DNA of 64,000 nt from Gracilibacillus halotolerans (GCF_014206945.1 NZ_JACHON010000010.1:1-64000); one strand, 5' to 3'. Shown: positions 8,044 through 17,210, counted from the stretch's first letter. The notes: generated by a model from the sequence alone, not told the origin. Program-made: numbers and translations.

Positions 8044-9590
8044 TCCTTCTCCCTACTTCCTGAATCTACATCTTTCGTATTCATAAAGTTAGGTCGCCTC
8101 GTTAGAATCGTCATCGGTGCACGTAAAATAAGATCCTTCCAATCTCTATCCATTGTTGGAGAAAAGGGTGCTGTATACGGTACACCGAATGATTTTAAAT
8201 TCACCATATGAATCATCACCATAATGTAAACAAGGATAATCCCGAATAATCCAAGAATTCCTGCCGCTAACATAAAAGCGATGCGTAAAATTCGAAACGA
8301 TATACCAAGACTAAAAGAAGGAGTGGCAAACGCTGAGATTGCGGTCAAGCCTATAACAATAACCATAATAGGACTAACGATCCCTGCTGAAACAGCAGCA
8401 TCTCCAATGACTAATCCTCCTACGATTCCAATGGTTTGACCAATCGGTGCAGGTAATCGGAGACCAGCTTCTTGTAACAATTCCATCGTGAGAACCATAA
8501 GAAAGGCTTCTGCTACTGGTGGAAATGGCACTTCCTCCCGTGTTGCCGCAATAGACAATGCCATATCAGTAGGTAATAACCCTGGGTGTAGAGATATTAA
8601 TGCTATATAGAGCGAAGGTAATAGTAATGCAAAAAAAGCTGCTACATATCTTAAGATCCTTAATAGAGTTCCAATGAGCCAGCGCTCGTTGTAATCTTCA
8701 GGCGATTTTAGAAAATCCCCTAAGGTAAATGGCGCAATTAATACAAAAGGAGTACCGTCTAATAAGATGACTACCTTTCCCTGTAATAATTCTGAGGAAG
8801 CTTTGTCCGACCTCTCCGTATTGTCCATTTGTGGAAAAGGTGACAAAAAGCTATCTTCAATCCATTGTTCTATAAATCCTGATTCCGGTGCGTCATCAAT
8901 ATCGATCGATTGAATCCTTCTATTTACTTCTTTAACTATCTCAGGGTGAACAACCCCATCTACATATGCAACGACAAGACTTTTTTTGCTACGTCTACCA
9001 ATTTGATGAGTTTGAAAACGCAAACTCGATGTTTGTAATGATTTCCTTAATAGTGCTAAATTCGTTCCTAAACTCTCCACAAACCCTACTCTTGGACCAC
9101 GAACAACCATTTCTGTTGTAGGTTCATCAATGGATCGGCTTTCTCCACCCTTGGTATTAATGATTAAAGCGGAAGTTTGCCCATCAATCAGTATTACCGT
9201 TTTACCTACAAGAATTCCATCTAAGGCATCTTCCAGAGTATTTCCCTTCTCAACCGAATGAATAGATATAAAGTTTTCATACATCACTTCTAATATCGTT
9301 TTTGAAGTATCGTATGATTTTTTGTTAGATGCAAAATCTTTCATATTCCTTAATATACTTTCTTGTACTAACTGTTTATCGATTAATCCGTCCATATAAA
9401 CGACGGAACCCTTCATGGTAGGATTATTATTTAAAAGAAATTCCCTAATGACAAGATCATTTGGCCCGTCTAGTAATTGTTTCAATTTTTGAATGTTTGC
9501 ATCAAGTTGACTATTCAAACTCTCATTGCTCGTCTGTTCTTTTATATTCTTTGATGGCCAGTTTGCTTTTTTTGTATATCGACGCCTCAT
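8040..9590 (-). CDS. gerKA: Spore germination receptor A-subunit
   Basis: A 516-aa protein of the GerA/SpoVAF family. A soluble N-terminal half has FRDLVIREFLL-like and VVYMDGLIDKQLV segments; the family blocks EPTTEMVVRGPRVGFVESLGTN and RRSKKSLVVAYVDG follow, then about five C-terminal membrane segments (from residue ~300, with ATREEVPFPPVAEAFLMVLTMELLQEAGLR). ATG at 9590 is preferred because AGAGG lies about 7 bases upstream; the frame is open to 9644 but that start has no ribosome binding site. It is the first gene of the ger operon. The last 150 residues are the most conserved. Confidence 0.93.
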   Translation of the reverse strand: MRRRYTKKANWPSKNIKEQTSNESLNSQLDANIQKLKQLLDGPNDLVIREFLLNNNPTMKGSVVYMDGLIDKQLVQESILRNMKDFASNKKSYDTSKTILEVMYENFISIHSVEKGNTLEDALDGILVGKTVILIDGQTSALIINTKGGESRSIDEPTTEMVVRGPRVGFVESLGTNLALLRKSLQTSSLRFQTHQIGRRSKKSLVVAYVDGVVHPEIVKEVNRRIQSIDIDDAPESGFIEQWIEDSFLSPFPQMDNTERSDKASSELLQGKVVILLDGTPFVLIAPFTLGDFLKSPEDYNERWLIGTLLRILRYVAAFFALLLPSLYIALISLHPGLLPTDMALSIAATREEVPFPPVAEAFLMVLTMELLQEAGLRLPAPIGQTIGIVGGLVIGDAAVSAGIVSPIMVIVIGLTAISAFATPSFSLGISFRILRIAFMLAAGILGLFGIILVYIMVMIHMVNLKSFGVPYTAPFSPTMDRDWKDLILRAPMTILTRRPNFMNTKDVDSGSREKE

Positions 9591-9883
9591 AAAAAAACCT
9601 CTTGTCTTTGTAAAAGTTATTTCTATCCTTCCCAATTTCTTCATTTTTTATATAAATGTACGTCGACAACTTATTTTCTTTGTCAAAATAGGTTGTATTC
9701 TGACAAAGGACAGCTTCTAATAGATTTCTTGTACGTCTAAGGGAGATAGGCATAAATAACCCCGATATATTAGTGTTTATCACTATCTTTCCTGTTTTAT
9801 CGCGTTTGTTGGGATAGATATCAATATGATATAGTAGAAATGTTGCTCATTCACAATTTAATAAATGAAAGGGAGTTGATAGT

Positions 9884-11284
9884 TTGGAAGCTATCCAAAC
9901 AACTGAAGATTATACAACCAATAATAGTGGTGAGGATTACTCATTAGACAGAGTTCCCCGCGATAAGAGAAACATGGGATGGCTTAGTATAACGAATATT
10001 ACTTTCGGTATTGCGACTGCTATTTTTTATTTCCAAATGGGAAGTGTCATGGCACTCAGCTTTGGTGCAATGAATGCCATTATTTCTGCCGTTTATGCTA
10101 TTGTTGTTGCCGGAGTACTCGGCACGTTTATTGCTTATCTATCGGCTAAATCTGGTATGAACGTGAACCTGCTTTCTAGAGGAGGCGGATTCGGTTATAT
10201 CGGTGCATCTTTAACCTCATTTATTTATGCCACGAATTTTATTATGTACTGTGCGTTAGAGGGAATGATTCTCGTTGCAGCAGTGCATGAATTTATGCCT
10301 TCTATCCCACTATGGGTATTAATTGTATTTTTTGGTTCCATCGTTATCCCCCTCAACTGGTTCGGAATCAAACAGTTAGATAAACTACAAAAATGGTCAT
10401 TGCCGATATTTTTTGTATTCTTAATCGCAGCAATTATTATGGCTTTCATGACCCCATCAGGATATGATGGTTACTTTTGGACATACCTTCCAGAGGGAGT
10501 TCAAGTCGGCGGATTAGCACTATTATCATGTATTGGTATGCAACATGGAATTATGGGATTAACCCCACTTCTAGCCTCTGATTACGCCCGTTTTCTTAAG
10601 CCTAAAGATACAAAAGTAGGCATCTTCGCAATTGGATTTATACCTCAAATCTTCTGTTTTGGTGTCATGGGAGGACTTGGAATATGGTTTGGTGTTCGAC
10701 TCGGAGAACCAAATCCAGGTGTTTACATCGTACTTCTTCTTGGTGCATGGGGAGCATTATTTACGATGCTAACACAAATAAGAATAAATATTACTAATAT
10801 TTACAGTGGGTCTTTATCACTGTCTTCTTTCTTCGAAAATATCTTTAAATTTACACCAGGTAGACGCTTTTGGATTGTTGTGACAGGGGTAGCAGCAATT
10901 GGTTTAATGCTTGGAGGAATTGTGGATCACTTAGAATTAGCGATGACGTTCCAAGGAGTATTTTTATTAACATGGGCAACGATTTTGGTAACGGACGCAA
11001 TCTTTGTGAAACGATTTCTTAAAATTGGACCAGGCTACTATGAAGCTAGACAGCAATATTTGTATAAATGGAATCCTGTTGGGGTAGGAGCTTTACTGAT
11101 TGCAAGTGGGCTCGGTACGATTGCAGCATTAGGATTTATGGGTGAATTTTTACAAAGTACGGCTGCATTCTTCGCAGCAATTTTAGCAGCCATGTTAACA
11201 TTTGTTCTAGCTATTTTTACGAAGGGTAAATATTATGTAAAGAAAGATGTAAACGATATACCTAGCGAGGACTATATAAGATAA
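9884..11284 (+). CDS. NCS1 family permease (cytosine/purine/HMP permease-like)
   Basis: A 466-aa transporter with about 12 membrane segments. MGWLSITNITFGIATAIFYF, SRGGGFGYIGASLTS, VIPLNWFGIKQLDKLQKWSLP and ASDYARFLKPKD are typical of the CodB/YxlA/CytX branch of NCS1, which moves pyrimidines, purines or related compounds with a cation. The start is TTG at 9884 with AAAGGGAG 8 bases away. Its place between the two tenA genes suggests a hydroxymethylpyrimidine or thiamine-degradation-product role, but no TPP riboswitch precedes it, so this stays inference. It converges on the second tenA. Confidence 0.85.
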   Translation: MEAIQTTEDYTTNNSGEDYSLDRVPRDKRNMGWLSITNITFGIATAIFYFQMGSVMALSFGAMNAIISAVYAIVVAGVLGTFIAYLSAKSGMNVNLLSRGGGFGYIGASLTSFIYATNFIMYCALEGMILVAAVHEFMPSIPLWVLIVFFGSIVIPLNWFGIKQLDKLQKWSLPIFFVFLIAAIIMAFMTPSGYDGYFWTYLPEGVQVGGLALLSCIGMQHGIMGLTPLLASDYARFLKPKDTKVGIFAIGFIPQIFCFGVMGGLGIWFGVRLGEPNPGVYIVLLLGAWGALFTMLTQIRINITNIYSGSLSLSSFFENIFKFTPGRRFWIVVTGVAAIGLMLGGIVDHLELAMTFQGVFLLTWATILVTDAIFVKRFLKIGPGYYEARQQYLYKWNPVGVGALLIASGLGTIAALGFMGEFLQSTAAFFAAILAAMLTFVLAIFTKGKYYVKKDVNDIPSEDYIR

Positions 11285-11397
11285 TGAAGGTGGAGGACGA
11301 AACCTCTCACCTCCTTCCCCATCTGGGGTAAAACTCTTCGATATATTCTTCATTTTCTCTCTACTATTCTTACCTCATTAAAGAAAAATATCTTTAT

Positions 11398-12087
11398 TTA
11401 TACGGTTGTCTCTGCTTTCTTCTTTTCTGACAACCATGTTTCAAACGTATACGACATTTCCCAGAAAGCAAGCTCATATTCCTTAGCAATAATAAATTGC
11501 TCTTTCACTTTTTCTTTTTCAGTATCCCCTAATTGTTCTACCAACTCGTCCAATAAATCTATCATTTCTTGTGTGGAATCCTGAAACCAATCGCTTGCAT
11601 ACATGTTTAACCAGTTCTGATAAATTTCCTTTTCAGGTTTCGCATCTTTATACGTCATCCCAATATCTGCATACAACCAATAACATGGGAGCATTGCTGC
11701 TACGATTTGAGCTAGACTTCCTGATAAGGATGCTCGATACAAGTGAGAAGTATAAGCATACGCAGTCGGAGCAGGTTTAAAATTAGCAATATCTTCATCC
11801 GTTATTTCTAAAATTTCCGCATGCTCCTTATGGACGGTTAATTCTGCTTCGGCAGTATTTTTCGCTTTTTCTGCAAGACTAGCAGCAACGTGGAAATCAT
11901 CTGCATGAGCCGCTGCGAAGGCATGTACCTTTCCATAATGCTTTAAATAATAGATATCTTGCATGATGTAGTTCTTGAAAATGCTAAGTGGCAAATCTCC
12001 ATCCACGATACCTTTAACAAATGGATGATTTAGACTCAGCTCCCAACTGTCCTTCGTTAATTCTTTTAATTCATCTGTAAAACGCAT
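11398..12087 (-). CDS. tenA: Thiaminase II / TenA, second copy
   Basis: A 229-aa TenA with Asp44 (IMQDIYYLKHYG), Cys135 (AAMLPCYWLYADIG) and a Glu in AKEYELAFWEMSY, matching the B. subtilis active-site numbering. It should release hydroxymethylpyrimidine from aminopyrimidine thiamine breakdown products. I moved the start from 12159 to ATG at 12087, where GGGGAGGAA sits 6-7 bases upstream; the extra N-terminal codons are leader RNA. A TPP aptamer lies 120 bases upstream. The two copies differ considerably along their length, so they look like old paralogues rather than a recent duplication. Confidence 0.93.
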   Translation of the reverse strand: MRFTDELKELTKDSWELSLNHPFVKGIVDGDLPLSIFKNYIMQDIYYLKHYGKVHAFAAAHADDFHVAASLAEKAKNTAEAELTVHKEHAEILEITDEDIANFKPAPTAYAYTSHLYRASLSGSLAQIVAAMLPCYWLYADIGMTYKDAKPEKEIYQNWLNMYASDWFQDSTQEMIDLLDELVEQLGDTEKEKVKEQFIIAKEYELAFWEMSYTFETWLSEKKKAETTV

Positions 12088-12093
12088 TAAAAA

Positions 12094-12131
12094 TTCCTCC
12101 CCTATTTTCGTTTCCGATGTTGGAGGAGGAA
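12094..12131 (-). promoter_or_regulatory. Probable ribosome-binding-site sequestering hairpin of the tenA leader
   Basis: On the minus strand TTCCTCC (12131-12125) is perfectly complementary to the ribosome binding site GGAGGAA (12100-12094). No terminator with a T-run is visible between the aptamer and the start. This suggests that this TPP switch acts on translation initiation. Confidence 0.55.
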
Positions 12132-12207
12132 ATGGATATACGCTAATAATAATTATCATACGCGTGATGAGAAATCATCACTATTTAATATGATAATGGT
12201 TGCGTTC

Positions 12208-12297
12208 TTCCACTTCCCTCCGCTGGTATTAACCAGATCAGGTTCAAAGGGATCAAGAAATCATTCTTGTCTCAGCCCATAGGCACCCCTAGCAGAA
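12208..12297 (-). promoter_or_regulatory. TPP riboswitch of the second tenA
   Basis: On the minus strand: CTGCTAGGGGTGCC, GGGCTGAGAC, ATCCCTTTGAACCTGATCTG, GTTAATACCAGCGGAGGGAAGTGG. These are all the conserved TPP aptamer elements in order, with a variable P3 arm (AAGAATGATTTCTTGA). Confidence 0.95.
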
Positions 12298-12371
12298 ACG
12301 TTATAATTTTGTACAAACCAACCTTATCATACTTCTTTCTATATTAAAAGGAAATCGCTTTAATTTATACT

Positions 12372-13355
12372 CTAGTACTGAAGCAACATTGTGATAAATT
12401 CATAACCCGTCCCAATCGTCCAGACAAGAACATAATCTCCACGTTTGATTTTTCCTCGCTTTACACCTTCATGAAGTGCTAAAAATGGACTGCTTGTTCC
12501 TGTATAGCCGAATTGATCGGCTACAAAAATAATTTGATCATCAGCGATGCCGATATTTTCTTGGATTAACCTTACATTCGCTTTATTAGATTGAGAGAAA
12601 CAACATTTTACATCACTTGGCTTCAAATCGTATTGATTCAATAACTCTCTTATTGATTCATACACTTTAGGAAACATTTCTGCATCATCAAATGGCTTTG
12701 TTTCCATGTAACGACCTTCCCCATTTTCTAACAAATGGGTCAATCCTTGTCCTGGAAATACCATGTTATTTGGATCTGTATGATCAACATAATGGATAGC
12801 ATCGATAAAACCGCCTGATTCCTTGGTTCTTTCTAATACAACGGCAACGGCTGCATCTCCAAATAGAGGATAGGTTACTTCATTCTCTGGATCTAGTATT
12901 GGCGAAAAGTAATCACTACCTACCACTAATGCTCGTTCAATACGTGGATTGGTAAGCATATTACGAGCGGCTTGCTCCACTCCTACATTCATCCCTGCAC
13001 AAGTCGCATTTATGTCGTATAAAAGTGTTCGATTTTTCCCATTAATAGCTTGATGTACGTAGATAGAACTCATTGGAATCGTTTGTTCAGGAGTTTGTGT
13101 AGCAAAGATAATCATATCGATATCTTCTCCCGTAAGATTCGCACGTTCCATTACTTTCTTAGATGCTGCAACAGCCATTGTGATACTTGTTTCCTCATCC
13201 GTTGAATCAACCAAATACCTACTTTCTCTTCCAATATGTTGAAGCAAACGTCGAATATCTTTTCCTCGCTTATCAAAATGTTCAAAAAAGTAATCATTGT
13301 CTATCGTATGTTCTGGGTGATAAATAGCTATGTCCTTAATCTTTATGTTCGTCAT
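12372..13355 (-). CDS. KAS III-like (thiolase-fold) protein lacking two catalytic residues
   Basis: A 327-aa FabH-like protein with the acyl-accepting Cys119 in INATCAGMN, the N-terminal ATQTPEQTIP block, GDAAVAVVLER, and the C-terminal KASIII domain. By alignment with FabH, the catalytic His of PHQAN becomes Asn257 (SQSNKAN), and the catalytic Asn of GNTS becomes Tyr284 (FGYTG). With only Cys left, decarboxylative condensation as in FabH is doubtful; acyl transfer, hydrolysis or a different condensation is possible. ATG at 13355 has GAGGAG. A terminator separates it from the upstream 118-aa gene, and a TPP leader lies downstream. Housekeeping fabH is presumably elsewhere. Confidence 0.8.
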   Translation of the reverse strand: MTNIKIKDIAIYHPEHTIDNDYFFEHFDKRGKDIRRLLQHIGRESRYLVDSTDEETSITMAVAASKKVMERANLTGEDIDMIIFATQTPEQTIPMSSIYVHQAINGKNRTLLYDINATCAGMNVGVEQAARNMLTNPRIERALVVGSDYFSPILDPENEVTYPLFGDAAVAVVLERTKESGGFIDAIHYVDHTDPNNMVFPGQGLTHLLENGEGRYMETKPFDDAEMFPKVYESIRELLNQYDLKPSDVKCCFSQSNKANVRLIQENIGIADDQIIFVADQFGYTGTSSPFLALHEGVKRGKIKRGDYVLVWTIGTGYEFITMLLQY

Positions 13356-13422
13356 TACTGATAATCTCCTCGATCATGTGATATAAATTATTAAATATGT
13401 AGTTTTAAACACGCCTAAAGAG

Positions 13423-13459
13423 TAAAAAAACAAGGTTTGAGACAAACCTTGTTTTTTAC
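13423..13459. terminator. Bidirectional terminator between the 118-aa gene and the KAS III-like gene
   Basis: ACAAGGTTTG pairs with CAAACCTTGT around a short loop, with A7 on the left and T6 on the right. On the minus strand it follows the 118-aa gene by five bases. Confidence 0.9.
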
Positions 13460-13464
13460 ATCTA

Positions 13465-13821
13465 TTATACTTCAAGCAATTTCGCGTTACTTACTCCGCT
13501 ATTACGTATAATTCTATTTAATTGCATTTTTAGAATGCCATTAGATGCTTTAACAGTAAATGTTATATCTTTAAATCCGGTTTGTTGGTACATTTTAAAT
13601 ACTTCTTCAAGTTTTTGAACTTTATCTTGTGTTTCCACAGACATTTCTTGACAATCTACAACTAAAGCAAAATCACTTACTTGGATGCTACTAGTTTTAC
13701 TATTATATTCATTCAAAAACTCTTGTATTGCTTCAGGATTTGCTGTACCTGAAACATAAATATTTACTGTTTTACCTACGCTATCTACTGTAATTTCATA
13801 GCTGCCATCATACTTTGACAC
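13465..13821 (-). CDS. 118-aa protein, possibly STAS-like; not recognised
   Basis: A small soluble acidic protein with alternating strands and helices (YEITVDSVGKTVNIYVSG, AIQEFLNEYNSK, DFALVVDCQEMSV, DITFTVKASNGILKMQLNRII). The pattern of a strand, a VVDCQEMS turn and a terminal helix resembles the SpoIIAA/STAS fold, but there is no clear phospho-acceptor Ser/Thr motif and I cannot assign a family. ATG follows GGGAGAAG. It is monocistronic, ended by the hairpin at 13423-13459, and lies just upstream of the KAS III-like gene. Confidence 0.7.
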   Translation of the reverse strand: MSKYDGSYEITVDSVGKTVNIYVSGTANPEAIQEFLNEYNSKTSSIQVSDFALVVDCQEMSVETQDKVQKLEEVFKMYQQTGFKDITFTVKASNGILKMQLNRIIRNSGVSNAKLLEV

Positions 13822-13926
13822 GAAACTTCTCCCTTTCTCAATATGTACTGTTAGTCAAAAAGACACCTAACTATTTTACTATATTTTAGGAAATAAAGAA
13901 AGCGATAAGGGCGTGCACAGTTAATA

Positions 13927-13957
13927 CAAAAATGCTTGGCTATTTTTAGCCAAGCAT
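13927..13957 (-). terminator. Terminator of the FtsX-type permease gene
   Basis: On the minus strand ATGCTTGGCT and AGCCAAGCAT form a perfect 10-bp stem followed by TTTTTGT, 17 bases after the permease stop. Confidence 0.9.
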
Positions 13958-13973
13958 CTTTAATTTAACTCCT

Positions 13974-15986
13974 TTATGAATTACCGTTTTTCACTACATT
14001 TTTAACGCCGACATATGTTGAATAAAAATATACGCCATATATAATCCCTAGGAATAACGTACTTACGATAATACTCTCATAGTGGAAGGAAAAAATGTCG
14101 TTAAGTGCAATAATCCCTACTATTGAATGTACAATCGCTAAACTTAAAGGTGCGAAGAAATAAATGAAGCTTTGTTTTAATATTGCTTTATTTATCATTC
14201 TTTCAGTCACACCTATTCTCTTTAAAGCTTTATACCGTCCTAGGCTTTCGCTAGCATCTGATAGTTGCTGTAATGCCATCACTGCCGCACTAGAAATAAT
14301 AAAGATTAAACCTAAAAAGAGACCGATAAATACTACCATTGCTGCCATACCATTTTGTCTATCTTTTATTTGATTTAATGTATTTCCAATTACTAATGCT
14401 GGAGAAACATCTCTATATTTGTTGTCCCACATGTCATTAAATAATGTTGAAAATCTTTCTTCTGATTCATCAAAATATCGTTCATCATAAATCACATTAA
14501 AATTTGTAGATTCTAATTCTAAATCACCATCAAAATTATCAGGGATAACGAGATAAAAGAAATCACTATCTAAATTTGCCTTAATATTCTTCTCTATAGC
14601 AACATCATTTTTTATCGTATATTCCTTATCCTCTATTTGGATGCTATCTTCATTTTCCATGAATTCTGGTAAAGCATCCGTTATATTATCATAACTTGAT
14701 AATACTAATACCTCATCATCACTTAATTGAATAGACTCATTTCCAGTAATCTCTAATATGGAATTGTAATCCGACAGTTTAATCGCAGACATAGGACCAC
14801 CTAAATAGTCTTTCACTAAATCAACTTGTTCCTGCTCACTTAAATAATCTGAAAGTAAGTCCTCTATTGTGAGACTCAGCTTATATTCGCTATAAAAAGC
14901 ATATTTTTCATTGTTTTCAAATGTGAAATTTATATCCTTTAAATATTCCTCAATATCATTTTCCCGTGGATCCTCACTTTCGTTATCAACGACGAGAAAT
15001 GCAGAAGCATCAAATTCCTTATTACCCTCTAAACTCCGATCAATCGTTCCCTTTAAATCAAACGCAGTAAAAAGAAGCGTAATGGTTAAGAAAAGCATTA
15101 AACAAATTAAAGTCATCGACAGAAAGTTCGTATTAATTTTATTGTTTATCTGTCTTAAGATAAATATATTTATTCCTTTTAAGTAGACTTTCTTGTTCTT
15201 TTTCACAACATGAATAAAGAAGCTAGAAGTACTAAAAAAGAAAAATAACGTTCCGAAAACTCCCATTATGACGGTTATGAACAATTCCGTGTTTGCAGCA
15301 TCTAAGCCCGTTTCTAATACCCTAACATATGCAGTTACTAATAGTATTACTGACAACGTAAATACTAGTACCGATATAAAGGCGTTTTTTAGTTTCACCT
15401 CTTCATTTTTCTTAGATGCATGTAGCATATCAATCAATTTATATTTGGATATCGTATACTGATTGAATATCATGACTAATCCATAAATAATCCCAAAATA
15501 GACGACTGATTTAATCACAGCGCTTAATGAAATGATAAACTGATAGTGATTCAGATTCACTCCCAAAATGTTAGCTACAAGAAGGGATAACCCTTGTGAT
15601 ACGAGGATTCCAAGTAAAATTCCGACAATAAGGGATACAAGACCAATTAAAAAGGTTTCGAATAAAAGTATCTTAGAGATTTTTCGTTTCGGCATCCCTA
15701 ATGTCATATAGATACCTAATTCTTTTTTTCGTTTTTTTATTAAAAAATTATTTGCGTAAATGATTAGTCCACCGAGAACGAAAGAGACAAATATAGATGT
15801 CCCAGTAATTAGTTTATTTAGAGAATCGTGAAAAATCGGATTTTTATTTAATTCTAATATCGCGTTTTGAGATTCAATCGAATTAAAGCTGTAAAAGATA
15901 CAAACTGCAAGAGTTAATGTTAGGAAGTAGATGGAGTAATCTCTAAAACTCCTTTTTACATTGTTGACGGCTATTTTAGAGAACAT
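13974..15986 (-). CDS. BceB-type ABC transporter permease (FtsX family)
   Basis: A 670-aa permease beginning MFSKIAVNNVKRSFRDYSIYFLTLTLAVCIFYSF, the standard BceB/YtsD/YxdM start. It has ten predicted membrane segments in a 1+3 / 2+4-like layout, with FtsX repeats (IYANNFLIKKRKKELGIYMTLGM and SLGRYKALKRIGVTERMI) and a large extracellular domain of about 200 residues (roughly 320-520). Such permeases export or detoxify cell-wall-active peptides and pass the signal to the partner kinase. ATG at 15986 is preferred (GGAGG 11 bases upstream); ATG at 15995 and TTG at 16004 are alternatives. The start overlaps the end of the ATPase gene, which is frameshifted. Confidence 0.88.
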   Translation of the reverse strand: MFSKIAVNNVKRSFRDYSIYFLTLTLAVCIFYSFNSIESQNAILELNKNPIFHDSLNKLITGTSIFVSFVLGGLIIYANNFLIKKRKKELGIYMTLGMPKRKISKILLFETFLIGLVSLIVGILLGILVSQGLSLLVANILGVNLNHYQFIISLSAVIKSVVYFGIIYGLVMIFNQYTISKYKLIDMLHASKKNEEVKLKNAFISVLVFTLSVILLVTAYVRVLETGLDAANTELFITVIMGVFGTLFFFFSTSSFFIHVVKKNKKVYLKGINIFILRQINNKINTNFLSMTLICLMLFLTITLLFTAFDLKGTIDRSLEGNKEFDASAFLVVDNESEDPRENDIEEYLKDINFTFENNEKYAFYSEYKLSLTIEDLLSDYLSEQEQVDLVKDYLGGPMSAIKLSDYNSILEITGNESIQLSDDEVLVLSSYDNITDALPEFMENEDSIQIEDKEYTIKNDVAIEKNIKANLDSDFFYLVIPDNFDGDLELESTNFNVIYDERYFDESEERFSTLFNDMWDNKYRDVSPALVIGNTLNQIKDRQNGMAAMVVFIGLFLGLIFIISSAAVMALQQLSDASESLGRYKALKRIGVTERMINKAILKQSFIYFFAPLSLAIVHSIVGIIALNDIFSFHYESIIVSTLFLGIIYGVYFYSTYVGVKNVVKNGNS

Positions 15987-16735
15987 TGTCAACATCGCCT
16001 CCAAGCAAAGTTACAACTTCCATTATTTTATTGAAAAATTCCTTTCTCGTATCATTTCCACGAATTAATTCATTAAAGATACGACCATCCTTTATAAATA
16101 AAATTCTGTTAGCATAACTTGCTGTAAAGGAGTCGTGGGTAACCATTAATATCGTTGAATTAAATTCTCTATTCAACTTTTCAAATGAATCTAATAGCAA
16201 TCTTGAAGATTTAGAATCTAATGCTCCAGTAGGCTCATCAGCTAAAATAAGAGAAGGCTCCGTAACGATAGCTCGAGCACTTGCTACTCTTTGCTTTTGT
16301 CCTCCTGATAATTGAAATGGATACTTATTCAACATCTCGTTAATCTCCAACTTCTTTGCTACTTGTTGGATTCTTTTATCGATTTCTTTTATAGCCATAT
16401 TTTGAATCGTTAACGCCAAAGCGATATTTTCGTATGCAGTTAGCGTATCAAGTAGATTAAAATCCTGAAAGATAAAACCTAACTCCTTGCTTCTAAACTC
16501 TTCTAAAGCTTTAATTTTCAAATTTGTAATATCTTTTTTATTAATAACAATCCTACCTGTCGTTACCGTATCAATGGTTGAAATACAATTAAGAAGAGTA
16601 GTTTTACCACTACCTGAAGGACCCATTAAACTCGCCCTCTTTTACGTTAAAACTTATATTATCAATGGCCTTTGTTATATTTCCTTTATTACCATAATAT
16701 TTTTCAATTTTTTCAACACTTAATATTGTTCGCAT
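15976..16735 (-). pseudogene. BceA-type ABC ATPase, frameshifted just before the Walker A motif
   Basis: Two reading frames together make one BceA-like ATPase. From ATG at 16735 (site GGAGGG) the N-terminus runs MRTILSVEKIEKYYGN...VKEGEF, including the A-loop tyrosine, to about 16628. The other frame resumes at 16626 with MGPSGSGKTT (Walker A), then FIFQDFNLLDTL (Q-loop), LSGGQKQR, LILADEPTGALD and TVTHDS-like switch His. Family members have three residues (VSI-type) between EGEF and MGPSG, so about 8 bases are missing here. A protein started at 16626 would keep Walker A but lose the first strands. This could be real inactivation or an assembly error. Confidence 0.8.
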
Positions 16736-16787
16736 AATTTCCCTCCGCGGTTTAGTAATTTCGTTGCGATAAATTCCTTGTATCTAT

Positions 16788-17210
16788 TTACACCTCTAGT
16801 TCAAATGTAGCTTTCTCTTCCATTATTTCTTTATCTTGTACGTAAATAATCACTCCATATGAACCTTCTTCCAGCCCTTCTGGAATTGTTAATTTCGCAG
16901 AGAAATATTTTGCGTCGTTGACTTTCACGTTTTCCTGTACCAATATTCGGTTTTCCTGTTCAAAATCTCCTTTATACCAGATAATTCGTGCCTCATCAAT
17001 CCAAAATCGATTCTGCTTAGCAGAAAAATAAATCGAGTCTTCCGGAGTAAATACTTTTGTTACCTCTACTGGTTTTCCTTTTTCATCTATATCCTTTGAT
17101 AATACACCATCTACCATTTTCGGTTCTGTAGCATATTCGTAACCGAAGAAAATCACTAACCCTACACCAATGATTATTAATATTGTTCTTATGGCTTTAT
17201 TCAATTCCAT
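16788..17210 (-). CDS. Membrane-anchored 140-aa protein of the Bce-type locus, unrecognised
   Basis: An N-terminal membrane anchor (residues 8-24, AIRTILIIIGVGLVIFFGY) is followed by an extracytoplasmic, strand-rich domain of about 115 residues (DSIYFSAKQNRFWIDEARIIWYKG, KYFSAKLTIPEGLEEGSYGVIIYV). It looks like an immunoglobulin-like fold, but I recognise no family. It lies between the kinase gene, which ends in its own terminator, and the ATPase pseudogene, so it probably starts the transporter transcript. A site GGAGG precedes the ATG. It may be an accessory to peptide sensing or resistance; that is inference from position. Confidence 0.7.
   Translation of the reverse strand: MELNKAIRTILIIIGVGLVIFFGYEYATEPKMVDGVLSKDIDEKGKPVEVTKVFTPEDSIYFSAKQNRFWIDEARIIWYKGDFEQENRILVQENVKVNDAKYFSAKLTIPEGLEEGSYGVIIYVQDKEIMEEKATFELEV

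Noticed and set aside
9523-9783. 86-aa minus-strand frame overlapping the gerKA start
   Set aside because: Its frame conflicts with the well-supported gerKA coding sequence, and its Lys/Tyr-rich product matches nothing known.
11285-11340. Terminator after the NCS1 permease
   Set aside because: GGTGGAGG/CCTCTCACC can pair, but no T-run follows on either strand.
13856-13926. Sigma-dependent promoter for the 118-aa gene
   Set aside because: Several TATA-like words exist, but none has a matching -35 at proper spacing.
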